Translations under genes and position numbers: made by a program
Notes under the pieces: model-generated
Told to the model about the DNA's origin: nothing
Seen by the model: the letters and a program-made list of their open reading frames with translations, nothing else
The model's database searches: none
DNA from: Roseibium album
GTDB taxonomy: Bacteria > Pseudomonadota > Alphaproteobacteria > Rhizobiales > Stappiaceae
Direction: 5' to 3'
DNA: 64,000 nt
NCBI RefSeq assembly: GCF_001404515.1
Contig: NZ_CXWE01000010.1
Coordinates: 1-64,000 of the forward strand
In this document: positions 17,212 through 26,246 of the stretch, one piece after another
Layout of the letters: every line of letters starts with the position of its first letter
Position numbering within the stretch: the first letter of the stretch is position 1

Positions 17212-17637
17212 GTGAAACTTGCTTTGGATACAGCGCAGAAAATTGTCTCGGCCGCTTTGGACTGGCGGCGCGTCCAAGGGATGAAGCCCATTACGGTAGC
17301 TGTTCTTGATAGCGGCGGATTTTTGATGGCGCTGGCCCGCGAAGATGGCACCAGCAATCTGCGTCCTGACATTGCTCAGGGCAAGGCGCGGGGGGCTATC
17401 GGTATGGGGCTTGGCTCGCGTGCCCTGTTTGAACGGGCAAAGTCACAGCCCTATTTTATCCAGGCAATGAACAGCATTGCCGAAGGATCGCTGGTGCCGG
17501 TTCCCGGCGGCGTTTTAATCAAAGAGGACGGCCAAATCCTGGGGGCAGTTGGAATAACCGGTGACTCGTCCGACAATGATGAAACTTGCGCAATCGCGGC
17601 AATTGAGGCAGCCGGATTCACGGCAGACGGAGGCTGA
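17212..17637 (+). CDS. GlcG/HbpS-like heme-binding family protein
   Basis: A 141-residue protein of the GlcG/HbpS (DUF336) family, started at a GTG. The core pattern is seen in PITVAVLDSGGFLMALAREDG, KARGAIGMGLGSRAL, PVPGGVLIKEDGQILGAVGITGDSSDNDETCAIAAIEAAG. Members occur beside glycolate, glycerol and aromatic catabolic operons. Roles reported for the family vary (heme binding, redox sensing) and none can be assigned here. It lies 42 bases after the CoA-transferase and is probably the last gene of that operon. Confidence 0.87.
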   Translation: MKLALDTAQKIVSAALDWRRVQGMKPITVAVLDSGGFLMALAREDGTSNLRPDIAQGKARGAIGMGLGSRALFERAKSQPYFIQAMNSIAEGSLVPVPGGVLIKEDGQILGAVGITGDSSDNDETCAIAAIEAAGFTADGG

Positions 17638-18557
17638 TCGACGCCCGAGCCGACGAGAACGGTTCGGCCGCCTCAACGTCCGGCATTCCAGCCGTGTTGC
17701 TCCGTTGAAAATCATGCTGCCGCAGCAAAAAACTCCACAGCAAGACCTAGTAAAATCAAGACCTGGCGAAAAAACGCACTGCGTGTGTGGCGGCGGCCAA
17801 TTGAATCCACCGCATCACTAGGCGATCTTCCCCCTATTTGGTTGGCTTTCGATTAGCAGTGTTCGTGCGTGATTGATCAAATGGCGGTCGGAATTCTTCA
17901 AGTAGCGCTCGCCGGATGCGGTCGGAGATCGAATCTGCATTGCACTTGTGGGTTCAGCACACCCTACTTGGACAAAAGGACTCATCCGGCCGATTGCAAT
18001 AGGGCAGGTAAAGCAGTGAAACCGCCTCGTGCAAGCTCTGGTCTTGTCAGGTGGCAGCTGAAGACACCACACAGGTTCCCTTGTCCTCCCTCTGATCCTC
18101 CCCATTTGAAGCGGCCCAACGTTCCACTCCGGAATGCTCTGAAAGCAATAGTCTCGGTGTGATCAGGCTCCCGCAACCAAACAGGATCAAGTCACCCTGA
18201 AGGGCGTCATTTTTGTTGAATTGGACAAGGCACATCCCCCCGGCAGAAACCAGAACAGTGACCAGGCCCGGCGCAAAAGGAAAAACTCTCAAAGCAAATC
18301 AGACAAAATTCGCTAACTCGACCTGAAGCTTCGATCTTTGAACGAAACTCTGGCCGTTTGTGCCGACAGTTGGACAAACCCAGAGTAGATTCGATAGCCA
18401 TGGAACCATTTCCGAGAAGCATGTCGGAGCAACAACGCCTTGATACCTGTTCAATGACCGTTGTAGAAAGCGTCCACAATCTGTGGACTTGGTTTCAAGG
18501 GAAACAAAGCCAATTTAGTCCGTCGCGGGCCGCTCTGGAACTCAACAGGAACGTTTT
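17638..18557. other. Long gene-poor stretch at the possible island edge
   Basis: About 920 bases without a convincing gene. Open frames here have poor codon use and no family resemblance. One minus-strand frame (17818-18105) ends in a tidy basic stretch (GERYLKNSDRHLINHARTL) and could be a decayed gene end, but I cannot name it. The stretch holds the degraded tRNA-end repeat at 18159-18180 and its surroundings. Confidence 0.6.
18159..18180 (+). repeat. tRNA 3'-end repeat, distal copy
   Basis: 17 of 22 bases match the tRNA-fMet 3' end, with the last 14 exact (GCTCCCGCAACCAA). The following bases also resemble those after copy 2 at 332 (ACAGGATCAAGTCACCCT versus ACAAGTTCAAGCCGCCCT), then a T-run (ATTTTTGTTG). 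A block at about 18262-18300 (GGCCCGGCGCAAAAGG and A-rich) resembles the purine-rich leader before copy 1. This makes it a genuine member of the family and a candidate far attachment site. Confidence 0.7.
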
Positions 18558-18743
18558 TTGGAAGAGATCTACCTTACGCCGTTGACCGGATCCATTCTTG
18601 TTGTCCTGGCAGTCGGCTCCGGTCACCTTTTTCGGGACAACTGGAAAAAGCAGGAAGATGGATGGCAACGCAGAGCCTGGCTCTACGGAGTGCTCGCAGG
18701 AGGAAGTCTTTTGACGCTTGCCTTCGTTCCCTTGAAATTCTGA
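18558..18743 (+). CDS. Small predicted membrane protein
   Basis: A 61-residue protein from a TTG start at 18558, with AACAGGA seven bases upstream. Two hydrophobic segments (LTGSILVVLAVGSGHLF near 9-25, and WLYGVLAGGSLLTLAFVPL near 41-59) flank a charged loop (RDNWKKQEDGWQRRA), a two-helix hairpin topology. It resembles no family I recognise. Composition and the shape of the protein support coding, but the non-ATG start lowers confidence. Confidence 0.55.
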   Translation: MEEIYLTPLTGSILVVLAVGSGHLFRDNWKKQEDGWQRRAWLYGVLAGGSLLTLAFVPLKF

Positions 18744-18992
18744 GACTTTCTTGTGGTGCTGAAAGGGCGCGGGCTCGGATGGGGTGGAATCCTAGGTTAA
18801 GGTATTTTGATCTCTATTGAAGTTTGTGGATGACATTGTCCTCTGCCTCCTCACCTCTTCGTAAAATTCCTTATACGGTTCACAATCGCAAGCATGGCGT
18901 TTTTTAGACCCCCGGGTCGCGGTCGTTCCACCGGTAGGAGAGGCCGTCTTCATACGGAGTTCGAATGTATCACCGTTATGTATCTCAATAAG
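18744..18992. other. Intergenic, no feature seen
   Basis: About 250 bases between the small membrane protein gene and the terminator of the NQR operon. I see no gene, RNA or clear repeat here. Confidence 0.5.
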
Positions 18993-19021
18993 AAAAACCG
19001 GCAACTGATTGCCGGTTTTTT
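18993..19021. terminator. Bidirectional terminator at the end of the nqr operon
   Basis: AAAAACCGGCAA and TTGCCGGTTTTT form a perfect 12-base-pair stem with loop CTGA. It lies 13 bases past the nqrF stop. A and T tracts on the two sides allow termination in both directions. Confidence 0.9.
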
Positions 19022-19033
19022 GTCTTGTTCGTT

Positions 19034-20254
19034 TTAGCCACCAAAGTCGTCGAGCATGATGTCTTCCCGGTCGACGCCCATTTCTACGAGCATGTTGATG
19101 ACCGAGGAGTTCATGATCGGCGGTCCGCACATGTAGAATTCACAATCCTCCGGAGCGGGGTGGTCCTTCAGATACTGCTCGAAAAGCACGTTGTGAATGA
19201 ACCCGGTGTAACCGTCCCAATCGTCACCGGGCTGCGGATCCGACAATGCAACATGCCATTCGAAGTTCGGGTTTTCCGCCGCCAGCTGGTCGAAGTCTTC
19301 AACGAAGAACATCTCCCGCTTTGAACGTGCGCCATACCAGAAGGTGATCTTGCGCTTGGAACTCAGCCGCTTGAGCTGATCGAAGATGTGGCTGCGCATG
19401 GGTGCCATCCCGGCACCGCCACCGACAAAAACCATCTCCTTGTCGGTTTCGCGTGCGAAGAACTCACCAAACGGACCGGAAATTGTGACCTTGTCGCCCG
19501 GTTTCAGATCGAAGATATAGGAGGACATCTGGCCCGGTGGAATTCCCTCTGAACCGGGTGGAGGCGACGCGACACGGACATTGAGCATGATCATGCCCTT
19601 TTCTTCCGGATAGTTCGCCATCGAATAGGCGCGTTCTATCGGAACGTCGACGGTGGACTTGTACTGCCAGAGATTGAACTTGTCCCAGTCCTCCCGGTAT
19701 TCCTCCTCGATATCGAATTCCGTGTAGGACAGGCTGTGCGCGGGTGCCTCGATCTGGATGTAGCCGCCGGCCCGGAAATTGACATCTTCACCTTCCGGCA
19801 GGTCGAGAACCAGCGCCTTGATGAAAGTTGCGACGTTTTCGTTCGAGCGGACGGTGCACTCCCACTTTTTGACACCGAAAACCTCTTCGGGAACTTCAAT
19901 GTCCATGTCCTGCTTGACCGCAACCTGACAGGACAGGCGGTCGCCGCAGGAGGCCTCGCGTTTCGTGATATGGCTTTCCTCCGTCGGAAGAATCGATCCG
20001 CCACCGGAGTGAATCTTGACGCGGCACTGCGCACATGTTCCGCCGCCACCGCAGGCAGAGGGAACGAAGAGCTTCTGTTCGGCGAGTGTCTGCAACAACT
20101 TGCCGCCGGCGGGAACCGAAATGGTCTTCTCCCCGTTGATGGTGATGCTGACATTCCCGGTCGACACAAGCTGACTGCGCGCGACCATGATTATGGTCAC
20201 CAGGGCTAGCACGATCAACGTGAACAGGATGACGCCCAGGCTGAATGTTTCCAT
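19034..20254 (-). CDS. nqrF: Na+-translocating NADH:quinone reductase subunit F
   Basis: The NADH-oxidising entry subunit of the sodium pump, 406 residues. It has an N-terminal membrane anchor (residues 6-24), a plant-type [2Fe-2S] domain with C68, C74, C77 and C109 (CGGGGTCAQC and SC), an FAD domain with the RAYSMANYPEE motif, and a C-terminal NADH-binding domain ending EFYMCGPPIMNSSVINMLVEMGVDREDIMLDDFGG. Length matches the family. It is the last gene of the nqrABCDEF operon. Confidence 0.97.
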   Translation of the reverse strand: METFSLGVILFTLIVLALVTIIMVARSQLVSTGNVSITINGEKTISVPAGGKLLQTLAEQKLFVPSACGGGGTCAQCRVKIHSGGGSILPTEESHITKREASCGDRLSCQVAVKQDMDIEVPEEVFGVKKWECTVRSNENVATFIKALVLDLPEGEDVNFRAGGYIQIEAPAHSLSYTEFDIEEEYREDWDKFNLWQYKSTVDVPIERAYSMANYPEEKGMIMLNVRVASPPPGSEGIPPGQMSSYIFDLKPGDKVTISGPFGEFFARETDKEMVFVGGGAGMAPMRSHIFDQLKRLSSKRKITFWYGARSKREMFFVEDFDQLAAENPNFEWHVALSDPQPGDDWDGYTGFIHNVLFEQYLKDHPAPEDCEFYMCGPPIMNSSVINMLVEMGVDREDIMLDDFGG

Positions 20255-20268
20255 TCCGATCGTCTCCC

Positions 20269-20880
20269 TTAGAGTTTGACGCCGCTGAAGGACATGAAGG
20301 CCATGGCCATCAGACCGGCGGTGATGAAGGTGATGCCGAGGCCCTGCAGGCCGTCGGGTACGTCTGAGTATTTCAGTTTTTCCCGGACACCTGCCATTGC
20401 GGTGATTGCGAGAGCCCAGCCGAAACCAGACGCGATACCGTAGGTGGTCGACTGCGCAAAATCGTAGTCGCGCTCCACCATGAACAGCGATCCGCCGAGA
20501 ATGGCGCAGTTCACCGTGATCAGCGGCAGGAAGATGCCGAGCGCGTTGTAAAGCGGTGGGAAGAACTTATCGAGGATCATCTCCAGGATCTGAACCATGG
20601 CCGCAATGACGCCGATATAGGAAATCAGGCCCAGGAACGTCAGGTCGACATCGGGAAAGCCTGCCCAGGCAAGGGCGCCCGGCTTCAGCAGATACGTCAG
20701 CAGCAGATTGTTTGTCGGCACGGTAATCGCCTGAACGACCATTACCGAGATGCCGAGACCGATCGCCGTGGAGATCTTCTTGGAAACGGCAATGAATGTG
20801 CACATGCCGAGAAAAAATGACAGCGCAAGGTTTTCAACGAAAATCGCCTTGACTGCGAGTGCGACCAGGCCTTCCATCAA
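20269..20880 (-). CDS. nqrE: Na+-translocating NADH:quinone reductase subunit E
   Basis: A six-helix membrane subunit of 203 residues. The half-channel Cys residues are seen in FLGMCTFIAVSKK (C27) and LITVNCAILGG (C125), equivalent to those coordinating the intramembrane iron centre shared with NqrD. The start overlaps the nqrD stop by four bases. Confidence 0.97.
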   Translation of the reverse strand: MMEGLVALAVKAIFVENLALSFFLGMCTFIAVSKKISTAIGLGISVMVVQAITVPTNNLLLTYLLKPGALAWAGFPDVDLTFLGLISYIGVIAAMVQILEMILDKFFPPLYNALGIFLPLITVNCAILGGSLFMVERDYDFAQSTTYGIASGFGWALAITAMAGVREKLKYSDVPDGLQGLGITFITAGLMAMAFMSFSGVKL

Positions 20881-21530
20881 TGAGCCTCAACCGTTTGTAT
20901 TTTGAATTCACGTTCTTCGACCTGCTTCGGTTTCCAGGTCCGGAAAGCCCAGATCAGAAGCCCGATGACGAAAAATGCCGACGGTGGCAGCAGCAGCAAT
21001 CCGTTCGGTACGTACCACCCGCCATTGTTGACGGTTTGCAGGATCGTAACGCCGAAAAGCGAACCTGCGCCGAACAACTCGCGAATGAAACCGACGAGCA
21101 TCAGGATCAGTCCGTAGCCGAGCCCGTTGCCGACGCCGTCCAGGAAAGAGGCGACTGGCGGGTTTTTCATCGCGAATGCTTCCGCACGGCCCATCACGAT
21201 GCAGTTGGTGATGATGAGGCCAACGAACACGGACAGTGTCTTTGAGATCTCGTACGCGAATGCCTTGAGGATCTGATCCACCAGGATCACCAGTGAGGCA
21301 ATGATCACCATCTGCACGATAATGCGGATCGAACTCGGAATGTGGTTGCGCAGCATGGAGATGAACATGGAGGAAAAACCGGTCACGGAAATCACCGCCA
21401 GTGCCATCACAAAGGACACCTGCAGCGACGAGGTGACCGCCAGTGCCGAGCAGATCCCGAGAACCTGCAAAGTGATCGGATTGTTGTCGACCAGGGGATC
21501 AACGAGCAGTTCTCTGCGCTTGTGTGCCAT
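20877..21530 (-). CDS. nqrD: Na+-translocating NADH:quinone reductase subunit D
   Basis: A membrane subunit of 217 residues, paralogous to NqrE with inverted topology. The conserved Cys residues are C27 (VLGICSALAVT) and C110 (LIITNCIVMGRAEAFA). It abuts nqrC (one-base overlap) and overlaps nqrE, in the standard operon order. Confidence 0.97.
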   Translation of the reverse strand: MAHKRRELLVDPLVDNNPITLQVLGICSALAVTSSLQVSFVMALAVISVTGFSSMFISMLRNHIPSSIRIIVQMVIIASLVILVDQILKAFAYEISKTLSVFVGLIITNCIVMGRAEAFAMKNPPVASFLDGVGNGLGYGLILMLVGFIRELFGAGSLFGVTILQTVNNGGWYVPNGLLLLPPSAFFVIGLLIWAFRTWKPKQVEEREFKIQTVEAH

Positions 21531-22348
21531 CAGATGTCTCCTGCTTGAAGGTTGCTCAGAAAGGTTTCGTAGCCTTCTTCGCCCATCCAGAACTTGACCA
21601 GATTGTCAACGCCGCGCGAGGTCAGGGTGGCCCCTGCAATGGCGTCGATATGATATTCGATACCGGCTGCCGGCGGCGCCTTGTCGACGGTGATCTGCAG
21701 GTCACCATTGTCGTCACGCAGTTTTTTGCCGGTCCAAAGCGCCTTCCAGCGTGGGTTGTCGACTTCGGCGCCGAGGCCGGGTGTTTCGGCGTGCTGGTAG
21801 AATTGAAGTCCGAAAATGTCGTTTCCATTGGCCTCGAGCGCAATGAAACCGTAAAGCGTCGACCAGAGCCCATATCCGTGAACCGGCAGTATGACCTTGT
21901 CGATGGAACCGTCTTCCTTGCGAAGCAGGTAGATGGTCTTGAAATTCGACTGACGGCCGATGCCTGCCGGGTCGCTGGAAAGGTCCCGGCTGAGCTCCGG
22001 GTCATCGGCGGCTGCCCGTTCGTCGAATGTCGCGACGTCAAATTCATCGGTGAACTTGCCGGTCGTCAGGTCGAGAACATGCGGTTCAAAGGCCTGAAAG
22101 GCTTCCCGGATGTTTTCGCCCGGCGTGTAGACACCCGCGACCTGCAGGATATTGATCCTCTTGTCGCGAAGCTTGTTCTCCTCCTGGATCGGCCGCAGCG
22201 AAACGGCCGCGACAGAGACGATCATGGAAGCGAACAGGCACAGGGTAACTGCAACGAACAATGTCTTGGGAACCGAGTCGGCCGGAAGATCGAGAAACCG
22301 CCGCAAGGGCCCCTTTCGGGCATTCGTGTCAGGAGTGTTGTCAGCCAT
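21530..22348 (-). CDS. nqrC: Na+-translocating NADH:quinone reductase subunit C
   Basis: A subunit of 272 residues with one N-terminal membrane helix (SVPKTLFVAVTLCLFASMIVSVAAV) and a large periplasmic FMN domain. FMN is attached by ApbE to the second Thr of the GATLTSRGV motif near residue 225. The start is set at the ATG at 22348, which overlaps the nqrB stop as ATGGCTGA; the upstream extension of the frame runs inside nqrB and is not family-like. Confidence 0.95.
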   Translation of the reverse strand: MADNTPDTNARKGPLRRFLDLPADSVPKTLFVAVTLCLFASMIVSVAAVSLRPIQEENKLRDKRINILQVAGVYTPGENIREAFQAFEPHVLDLTTGKFTDEFDVATFDERAAADDPELSRDLSSDPAGIGRQSNFKTIYLLRKEDGSIDKVILPVHGYGLWSTLYGFIALEANGNDIFGLQFYQHAETPGLGAEVDNPRWKALWTGKKLRDDNGDLQITVDKAPPAAGIEYHIDAIAGATLTSRGVDNLVKFWMGEEGYETFLSNLQAGDI

Positions 22349-23549
22349 ACCGGCGCATCCTCCGCTTAATATTGGCTTGAACGACAAAATAGTCGATTAG
22401 CGGCGCAAACACGTTTGCAAACAGAATGGCGAGCATCATGCCTTCAGGGAAGGCCGGGTTGACCACACGGATCAGTACGACCATCACGCCGACCAGCGCC
22501 CCGTAGAAATAGCGGCCTGCGTTGGTATGCGACGCGGAAACCGGCTCGGTGACCATGAAGGCAAGGCCAAAGGCATAGCCGCCGATCACGAGGTGCCAGT
22601 ACCAGGGCATGGCAAACATCGGGTTCGTGCTGGACCCGATCATGTTCAGGAGCAGCGAGAAACCGATCATTCCGGCAAGACAGCCGACGATCAGGCGCCA
22701 GTTGGCGATCTTCGTGACTAGCAGGAATGCGAGTCCGATCAGGCAGGCGAGTGTTGAGGTCTCGCCGAGACTGCCCTGCATGAATCCGAGAAAGGCGTCC
22801 ATCCAGGTAATCCCGGCGGACGTCAGCTCCCGGTAGCCCTCCGAAGCGCTGATGGAGAGAGCGGTCGCGCCGGAAAATCCGTCAACAGGTGTCCAGACCG
22901 TGTCGCCGGACATGTAGGCAGGATAGGCGAAATAGAGGAAAGCGCGGCCGGTCAGCGCCGGATTGAGGAAATTCTTGCCGGTTCCGCCGAACACTTCCTT
23001 GCCGATGACAACACCGAAGGCGATCCCGAGCGCCACCTGCCACAAGGGCGTGGAAGCAGGCAGGATCAGCGTGTAGAGCATGGAAGTGACAAGAAACCCT
23101 TCGTTGACTTCATGACCGCGGATGGTCGCGAAAACAACTTCGCAGATGCCTCCTGCCACCAACGTCGCGATGTAGATGGGGAAGAAGTAAAGCGCCCCGT
23201 GTATCATGCAGGCGAATATGTTCGACGGATCCAGCCCGATGCCGAACATCTGCAAAATCCAGATCCGCCAGCCGGTCTGGGCTTCTGGACCGAGTGCCGC
23301 AAGCGCCGAGTTCGCCTGGAAGCCTGTGTTGTACCAGGCAAACAGGATGCAGGGGATCGTCGAAATGACCACGTAGGTCATGATCCGCTTCATGTCGACG
23401 TAACTACGCACATGCGGTGCGTTCTTGGTTACTGTTTTCGGCGTGTAGACGAGGGATTCCACCATCTCGTAGATGGGGAACAGTTTCTCGTATTTTCCAC
23501 CCTTTTCAAAAAGGGGCTCAATACGGTCAAAGAACCTGCGCAGACCCAA
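22341..23549 (-). CDS. nqrB: Na+-translocating NADH:quinone reductase subunit B
   Basis: The central membrane subunit, which carries covalent FMN and riboflavin. The frame is open upstream to 23672, but family members begin with a GLRxFxDxIEPxFEKGGKYEK block. That block is reached by a TTG at 23549, seven to ten bases after AAGGAGG and just past the nqrA stop. This gives 402 residues, close to the usual 400-415. The FMN-linked Thr lies in DGFSGATALSISASEG. The longer product would overlap nqrA by about 120 bases and is unlikely. Confidence 0.93.
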   Translation of the reverse strand: MGLRRFFDRIEPLFEKGGKYEKLFPIYEMVESLVYTPKTVTKNAPHVRSYVDMKRIMTYVVISTIPCILFAWYNTGFQANSALAALGPEAQTGWRIWILQMFGIGLDPSNIFACMIHGALYFFPIYIATLVAGGICEVVFATIRGHEVNEGFLVTSMLYTLILPASTPLWQVALGIAFGVVIGKEVFGGTGKNFLNPALTGRAFLYFAYPAYMSGDTVWTPVDGFSGATALSISASEGYRELTSAGITWMDAFLGFMQGSLGETSTLACLIGLAFLLVTKIANWRLIVGCLAGMIGFSLLLNMIGSSTNPMFAMPWYWHLVIGGYAFGLAFMVTEPVSASHTNAGRYFYGALVGVMVVLIRVVNPAFPEGMMLAILFANVFAPLIDYFVVQANIKRRMRRYG

Positions 23550-23553
23550 AGGA

Positions 23554-24897
23554 TCAGCCCTCCTTCTCGATCTTTTCCAGGCACTCGCGAAGGGCAAGGC
23601 CATATTCGTATTTTGCAGGGCAAGCGAAACCGACGAGACCGAGGTCTTCTTCATCGAGTTCAAGCGCGCCAAGCGCCTGCGCGGCGTCGGTGTCCTTGAT
23701 CAGGAGCGCCCTGAGCAACTGCGTCGGAAGGAAATCCTGCGGCATGAGCTCTTCAAACGTGCCCGTTGGAACCATTGCGCGACGCCCGCCATTCAGATTG
23801 CTGGTCAACGCATAGAGTTTCTTGGAAAATGCAGAGGCAAGAACCGGCTGGAATGCATATTTTCCGGGCATCGGACGGATCCATCCGAGCGGGATCTGCT
23901 TCTTGTCTTCCTCGATCATCGAAACCTGCCGGTGATACCGGCCGACATAGCTCATCGGGCCGTCAGCTGCGCGTCCGCTGAGAACGGAGCCAGACAGGAT
24001 ACGCGGAATGCAATCCGCGGCAATCTCGCCCTCTGCAAGATCCTCAATGGATGCACCGGACAACGTCCGCACCAGACGGGGGTTTTTTGCAATCGGACCG
24101 CAGATCGAAATCACGATGGTCGGGTCAAGGTGCCCGGTTCGTGCAAGAGCGCCGATTGCCAGGACATCCTGGTATGAAATTGTCCAGACCGACTGTTCCG
24201 CCCTGGGGGGTGTCAGAAAATGCATATGCGTTCCCGGCAAGCCGGCCGGGTGCGGACCGGTAAAGCCAACGGGAGTTACGCCCGCGGCCGCGGCCCCGTC
24301 GAATGACAGGTCCGGAGACTGGCAGAGATAGGTAGGTCCATCCGTCAGCTTTGAAACGGCAAGGAGACCCTTTGCGAAATCATCGACGCGTTCCTCGATG
24401 ATGACGTTCGCCTCCGCTGCAAGCGGTTCACTTTCCAGGGCGGTCACATAGATGGCGAGCGGTTTGCCGTCTGTCTGCGGAACCTTTGAATAAGGACGGG
24501 ACTTGAAGGAGGTCCAAAGGCCTGCAGCGCAGATTTTCGTTTTGACGTCATCTGCACTCGCATCGTCCGCCAGTGCGCCGAAGTCGATCCCTTTGTCGTC
24601 GACGTTGTCGACCTCGACCACAATGCTTTGCAAGACGCGACGTGCCCCGCGATTGATTGCACGGACACGGCCGGTCACGGGCGAAACGATCATGGCCTCC
24701 GGATTGTCCTTGTGAAAGAACAGCGGAGTTCCCCGTTTGACCTCTTCGTGTTCCTGCACAAGCACCTTGGGCTTGAGACCGATGTAGTCCGGTCCGACAA
24801 GTCCGACGGAGCGCACAGGCTGTCCCTGGTGGATTTTCTGCTCTGGCGCGCCCGCGAGTGGCAGATCCAGGCCTTTTTTGATGTTTATTGTATCCAT
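23554..24897 (-). CDS. nqrA: Na+-translocating NADH:quinone reductase subunit A
   Basis: The peripheral subunit linked to the quinone site, 447 residues. Family motifs include INIKKGLDLPLAGAPEQ at the N-terminus, GPDYIGLKPKVLVQEHEEVKRGTPLFFHKDNP, and a Rnf/Nqr-type barrel region. The last residues KIEKEG end at TGA 23554-23556, followed by the nqrB start. It is the first gene of the operon; its promoter must lie in 24898-25183. Confidence 0.96.
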   Translation of the reverse strand: MDTINIKKGLDLPLAGAPEQKIHQGQPVRSVGLVGPDYIGLKPKVLVQEHEEVKRGTPLFFHKDNPEAMIVSPVTGRVRAINRGARRVLQSIVVEVDNVDDKGIDFGALADDASADDVKTKICAAGLWTSFKSRPYSKVPQTDGKPLAIYVTALESEPLAAEANVIIEERVDDFAKGLLAVSKLTDGPTYLCQSPDLSFDGAAAAGVTPVGFTGPHPAGLPGTHMHFLTPPRAEQSVWTISYQDVLAIGALARTGHLDPTIVISICGPIAKNPRLVRTLSGASIEDLAEGEIAADCIPRILSGSVLSGRAADGPMSYVGRYHRQVSMIEEDKKQIPLGWIRPMPGKYAFQPVLASAFSKKLYALTSNLNGGRRAMVPTGTFEELMPQDFLPTQLLRALLIKDTDAAQALGALELDEEDLGLVGFACPAKYEYGLALRECLEKIEKEG

Positions 24898-25183
24898 CTT
24901 AAACCCGCTGCGGATGTTCAGGAGTGCCGCAGTTTGAAACTTGCTTCATTGATGGTGATTTCGACTGGTCACGCGAGCATGACTGGCTTTCACCGAGAGG
25001 CCGACTTCTGAGGATTTATTGGAATGCCAGCAGAAAAACAACTGGCGTTTCAAACTAAAAAACAGTATCAGCCCCGTAACAAAGCCCCCGTGTTGATCCC
25101 AGACTGCACCATGCATCCGGCAAGGTTAACGCATCCTTTGGCTTTTGCCCATTAGATCGAATATCTACCTTGTGATTGACACC
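24898..25183. promoter_or_regulatory. Divergent promoter region between nqrA and apbE
   Basis: 286 bases separate the nqr structural operon from apbE, which is transcribed the other way. The layout implies coordinated expression of the pump and its flavin-transfer gene. I cannot assign individual promoter boxes with confidence and see no gene here. Confidence 0.5.
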
Positions 25184-26215
25184 ATGAAAAAGACCCTCTT
25201 CGTTCTTGCGGCCCTTTCACTTTCTGCCTGTATGGGTGAAGAGCCGGCAAAAGTCATCACACTTTCAGGCAAGACGATGGGGACCACCTACAACATTACG
25301 GCGGTAGGTGTACCCGATGATCTTGAAGAGGCGGCTCTGTCCGGCGACGTGGAGGCAGTCCTTGCGGATGTCAACGCCAAGATGTCGAACTGGGACAAAA
25401 ACTCCGAGGTGTCACGGTTCAATGTTTCTGAAGAAACGGCACCGGTTGAAATTTCAGCGGATTTCGTAACCGTGATGACGGCCGCGAACGAAGTTCACAA
25501 GCTCAGTGACGGCAAATTCGACGTTACTCTGGGACCACTGATTGAACTCTGGGGGTTTGGTCCGCGCAAGCCTGACGACCCCGTGCCCTCGGACGAGGAC
25601 ATCGAAGCGGCACTTGCATTTGTTGGCCAGGCAGAAAAGCTCTCGCTTGATCCGGAGGCTTCGGTGCTTTCCAAATCCGCGCCTGAAGTCGGCATCAATC
25701 TTTCAGCCATTGCAAAAGGCTTCGGTATTGATGCCGTTGCCGCGAAGCTCAAGGCGCTCGGTATCGACAATTACATGGTCGAGATCGGTGGCGATCTTGT
25801 CGCGTCCGGACTCAATGACAAGGGAGCCGCCTGGAAAATTGGCATTGAAAAGCCTGAACCTGGAGAAAAGGCGGTCGAGCAAGTCGTCTCGCTTGAAGAC
25901 AAGGGCCTGGCGACATCGGGCGATTATCGCAATTTTGTTGAGCACGAAGGTGTGCGCTACTCCCATATCATCGATCCGGTAACGGGAAAGCCGATCACGC
26001 ATTGGACAACATCCGTCAGCGTTGTTGCCGATGATGCCATGATGGCCGATGCCTGGGCGACCGCAATGCTGGTTCTGGGGTCCGAACGCGGTCTTGAAGC
26101 TGCGGAAGCCAACAACATTGCCGTGTTTTTCATTTCCCGTGATGAAACCGCAGACAAAAGCGCATATGTTACACAGGAGAGCAGCGCCTTCGAGGCATTG
26201 CTCAAAGAGAAGTAA
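25184..26215 (+). CDS. apbE: FAD:protein FMN transferase ApbE (lipoprotein)
   Basis: The enzyme that transfers FMN from FAD to Thr in NqrB and NqrC. From the ATG at 25184 the protein is 343 residues, with a lipoprotein signal (MKKTLFVLAALSLSAC, lipobox LSAC) placing it in the periplasm on a membrane. ApbE motifs are GKTMGTTYNI near 31-40, NAKMSNWDKNSEVSRFN, GKFDVTLGPLIELWGFG, GINLSAIAKGFGIDAVA, MVEIGGDLVASG and HIIDPVTGKPI. The frame extends 13 codons upstream of a more natural start. It sits back to back with the nqr operon. Confidence 0.95.
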   Translation: MKKTLFVLAALSLSACMGEEPAKVITLSGKTMGTTYNITAVGVPDDLEEAALSGDVEAVLADVNAKMSNWDKNSEVSRFNVSEETAPVEISADFVTVMTAANEVHKLSDGKFDVTLGPLIELWGFGPRKPDDPVPSDEDIEAALAFVGQAEKLSLDPEASVLSKSAPEVGINLSAIAKGFGIDAVAAKLKALGIDNYMVEIGGDLVASGLNDKGAAWKIGIEKPEPGEKAVEQVVSLEDKGLATSGDYRNFVEHEGVRYSHIIDPVTGKPITHWTTSVSVVADDAMMADAWATAMLVLGSERGLEAAEANNIAVFFISRDETADKSAYVTQESSAFEALLKEK

Positions 26216-26246
26216 TTCGGTAACCGGCGTCGCTTAGAAATCTCAT

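Noticed and set aside
17818..18105. A minus-strand frame of 95 codons, ending in a basic stretch, as a possible gene or gene remnant.
   Set aside because: Codon use and composition are poor and no family is recognisable. It is only mentioned in the description of the gene-poor strip.
18358..18585. A 75-codon plus-strand frame before the small membrane protein gene.
   Set aside because: It has no ribosome site and no family-like pattern, and overlaps the better-supported gene.
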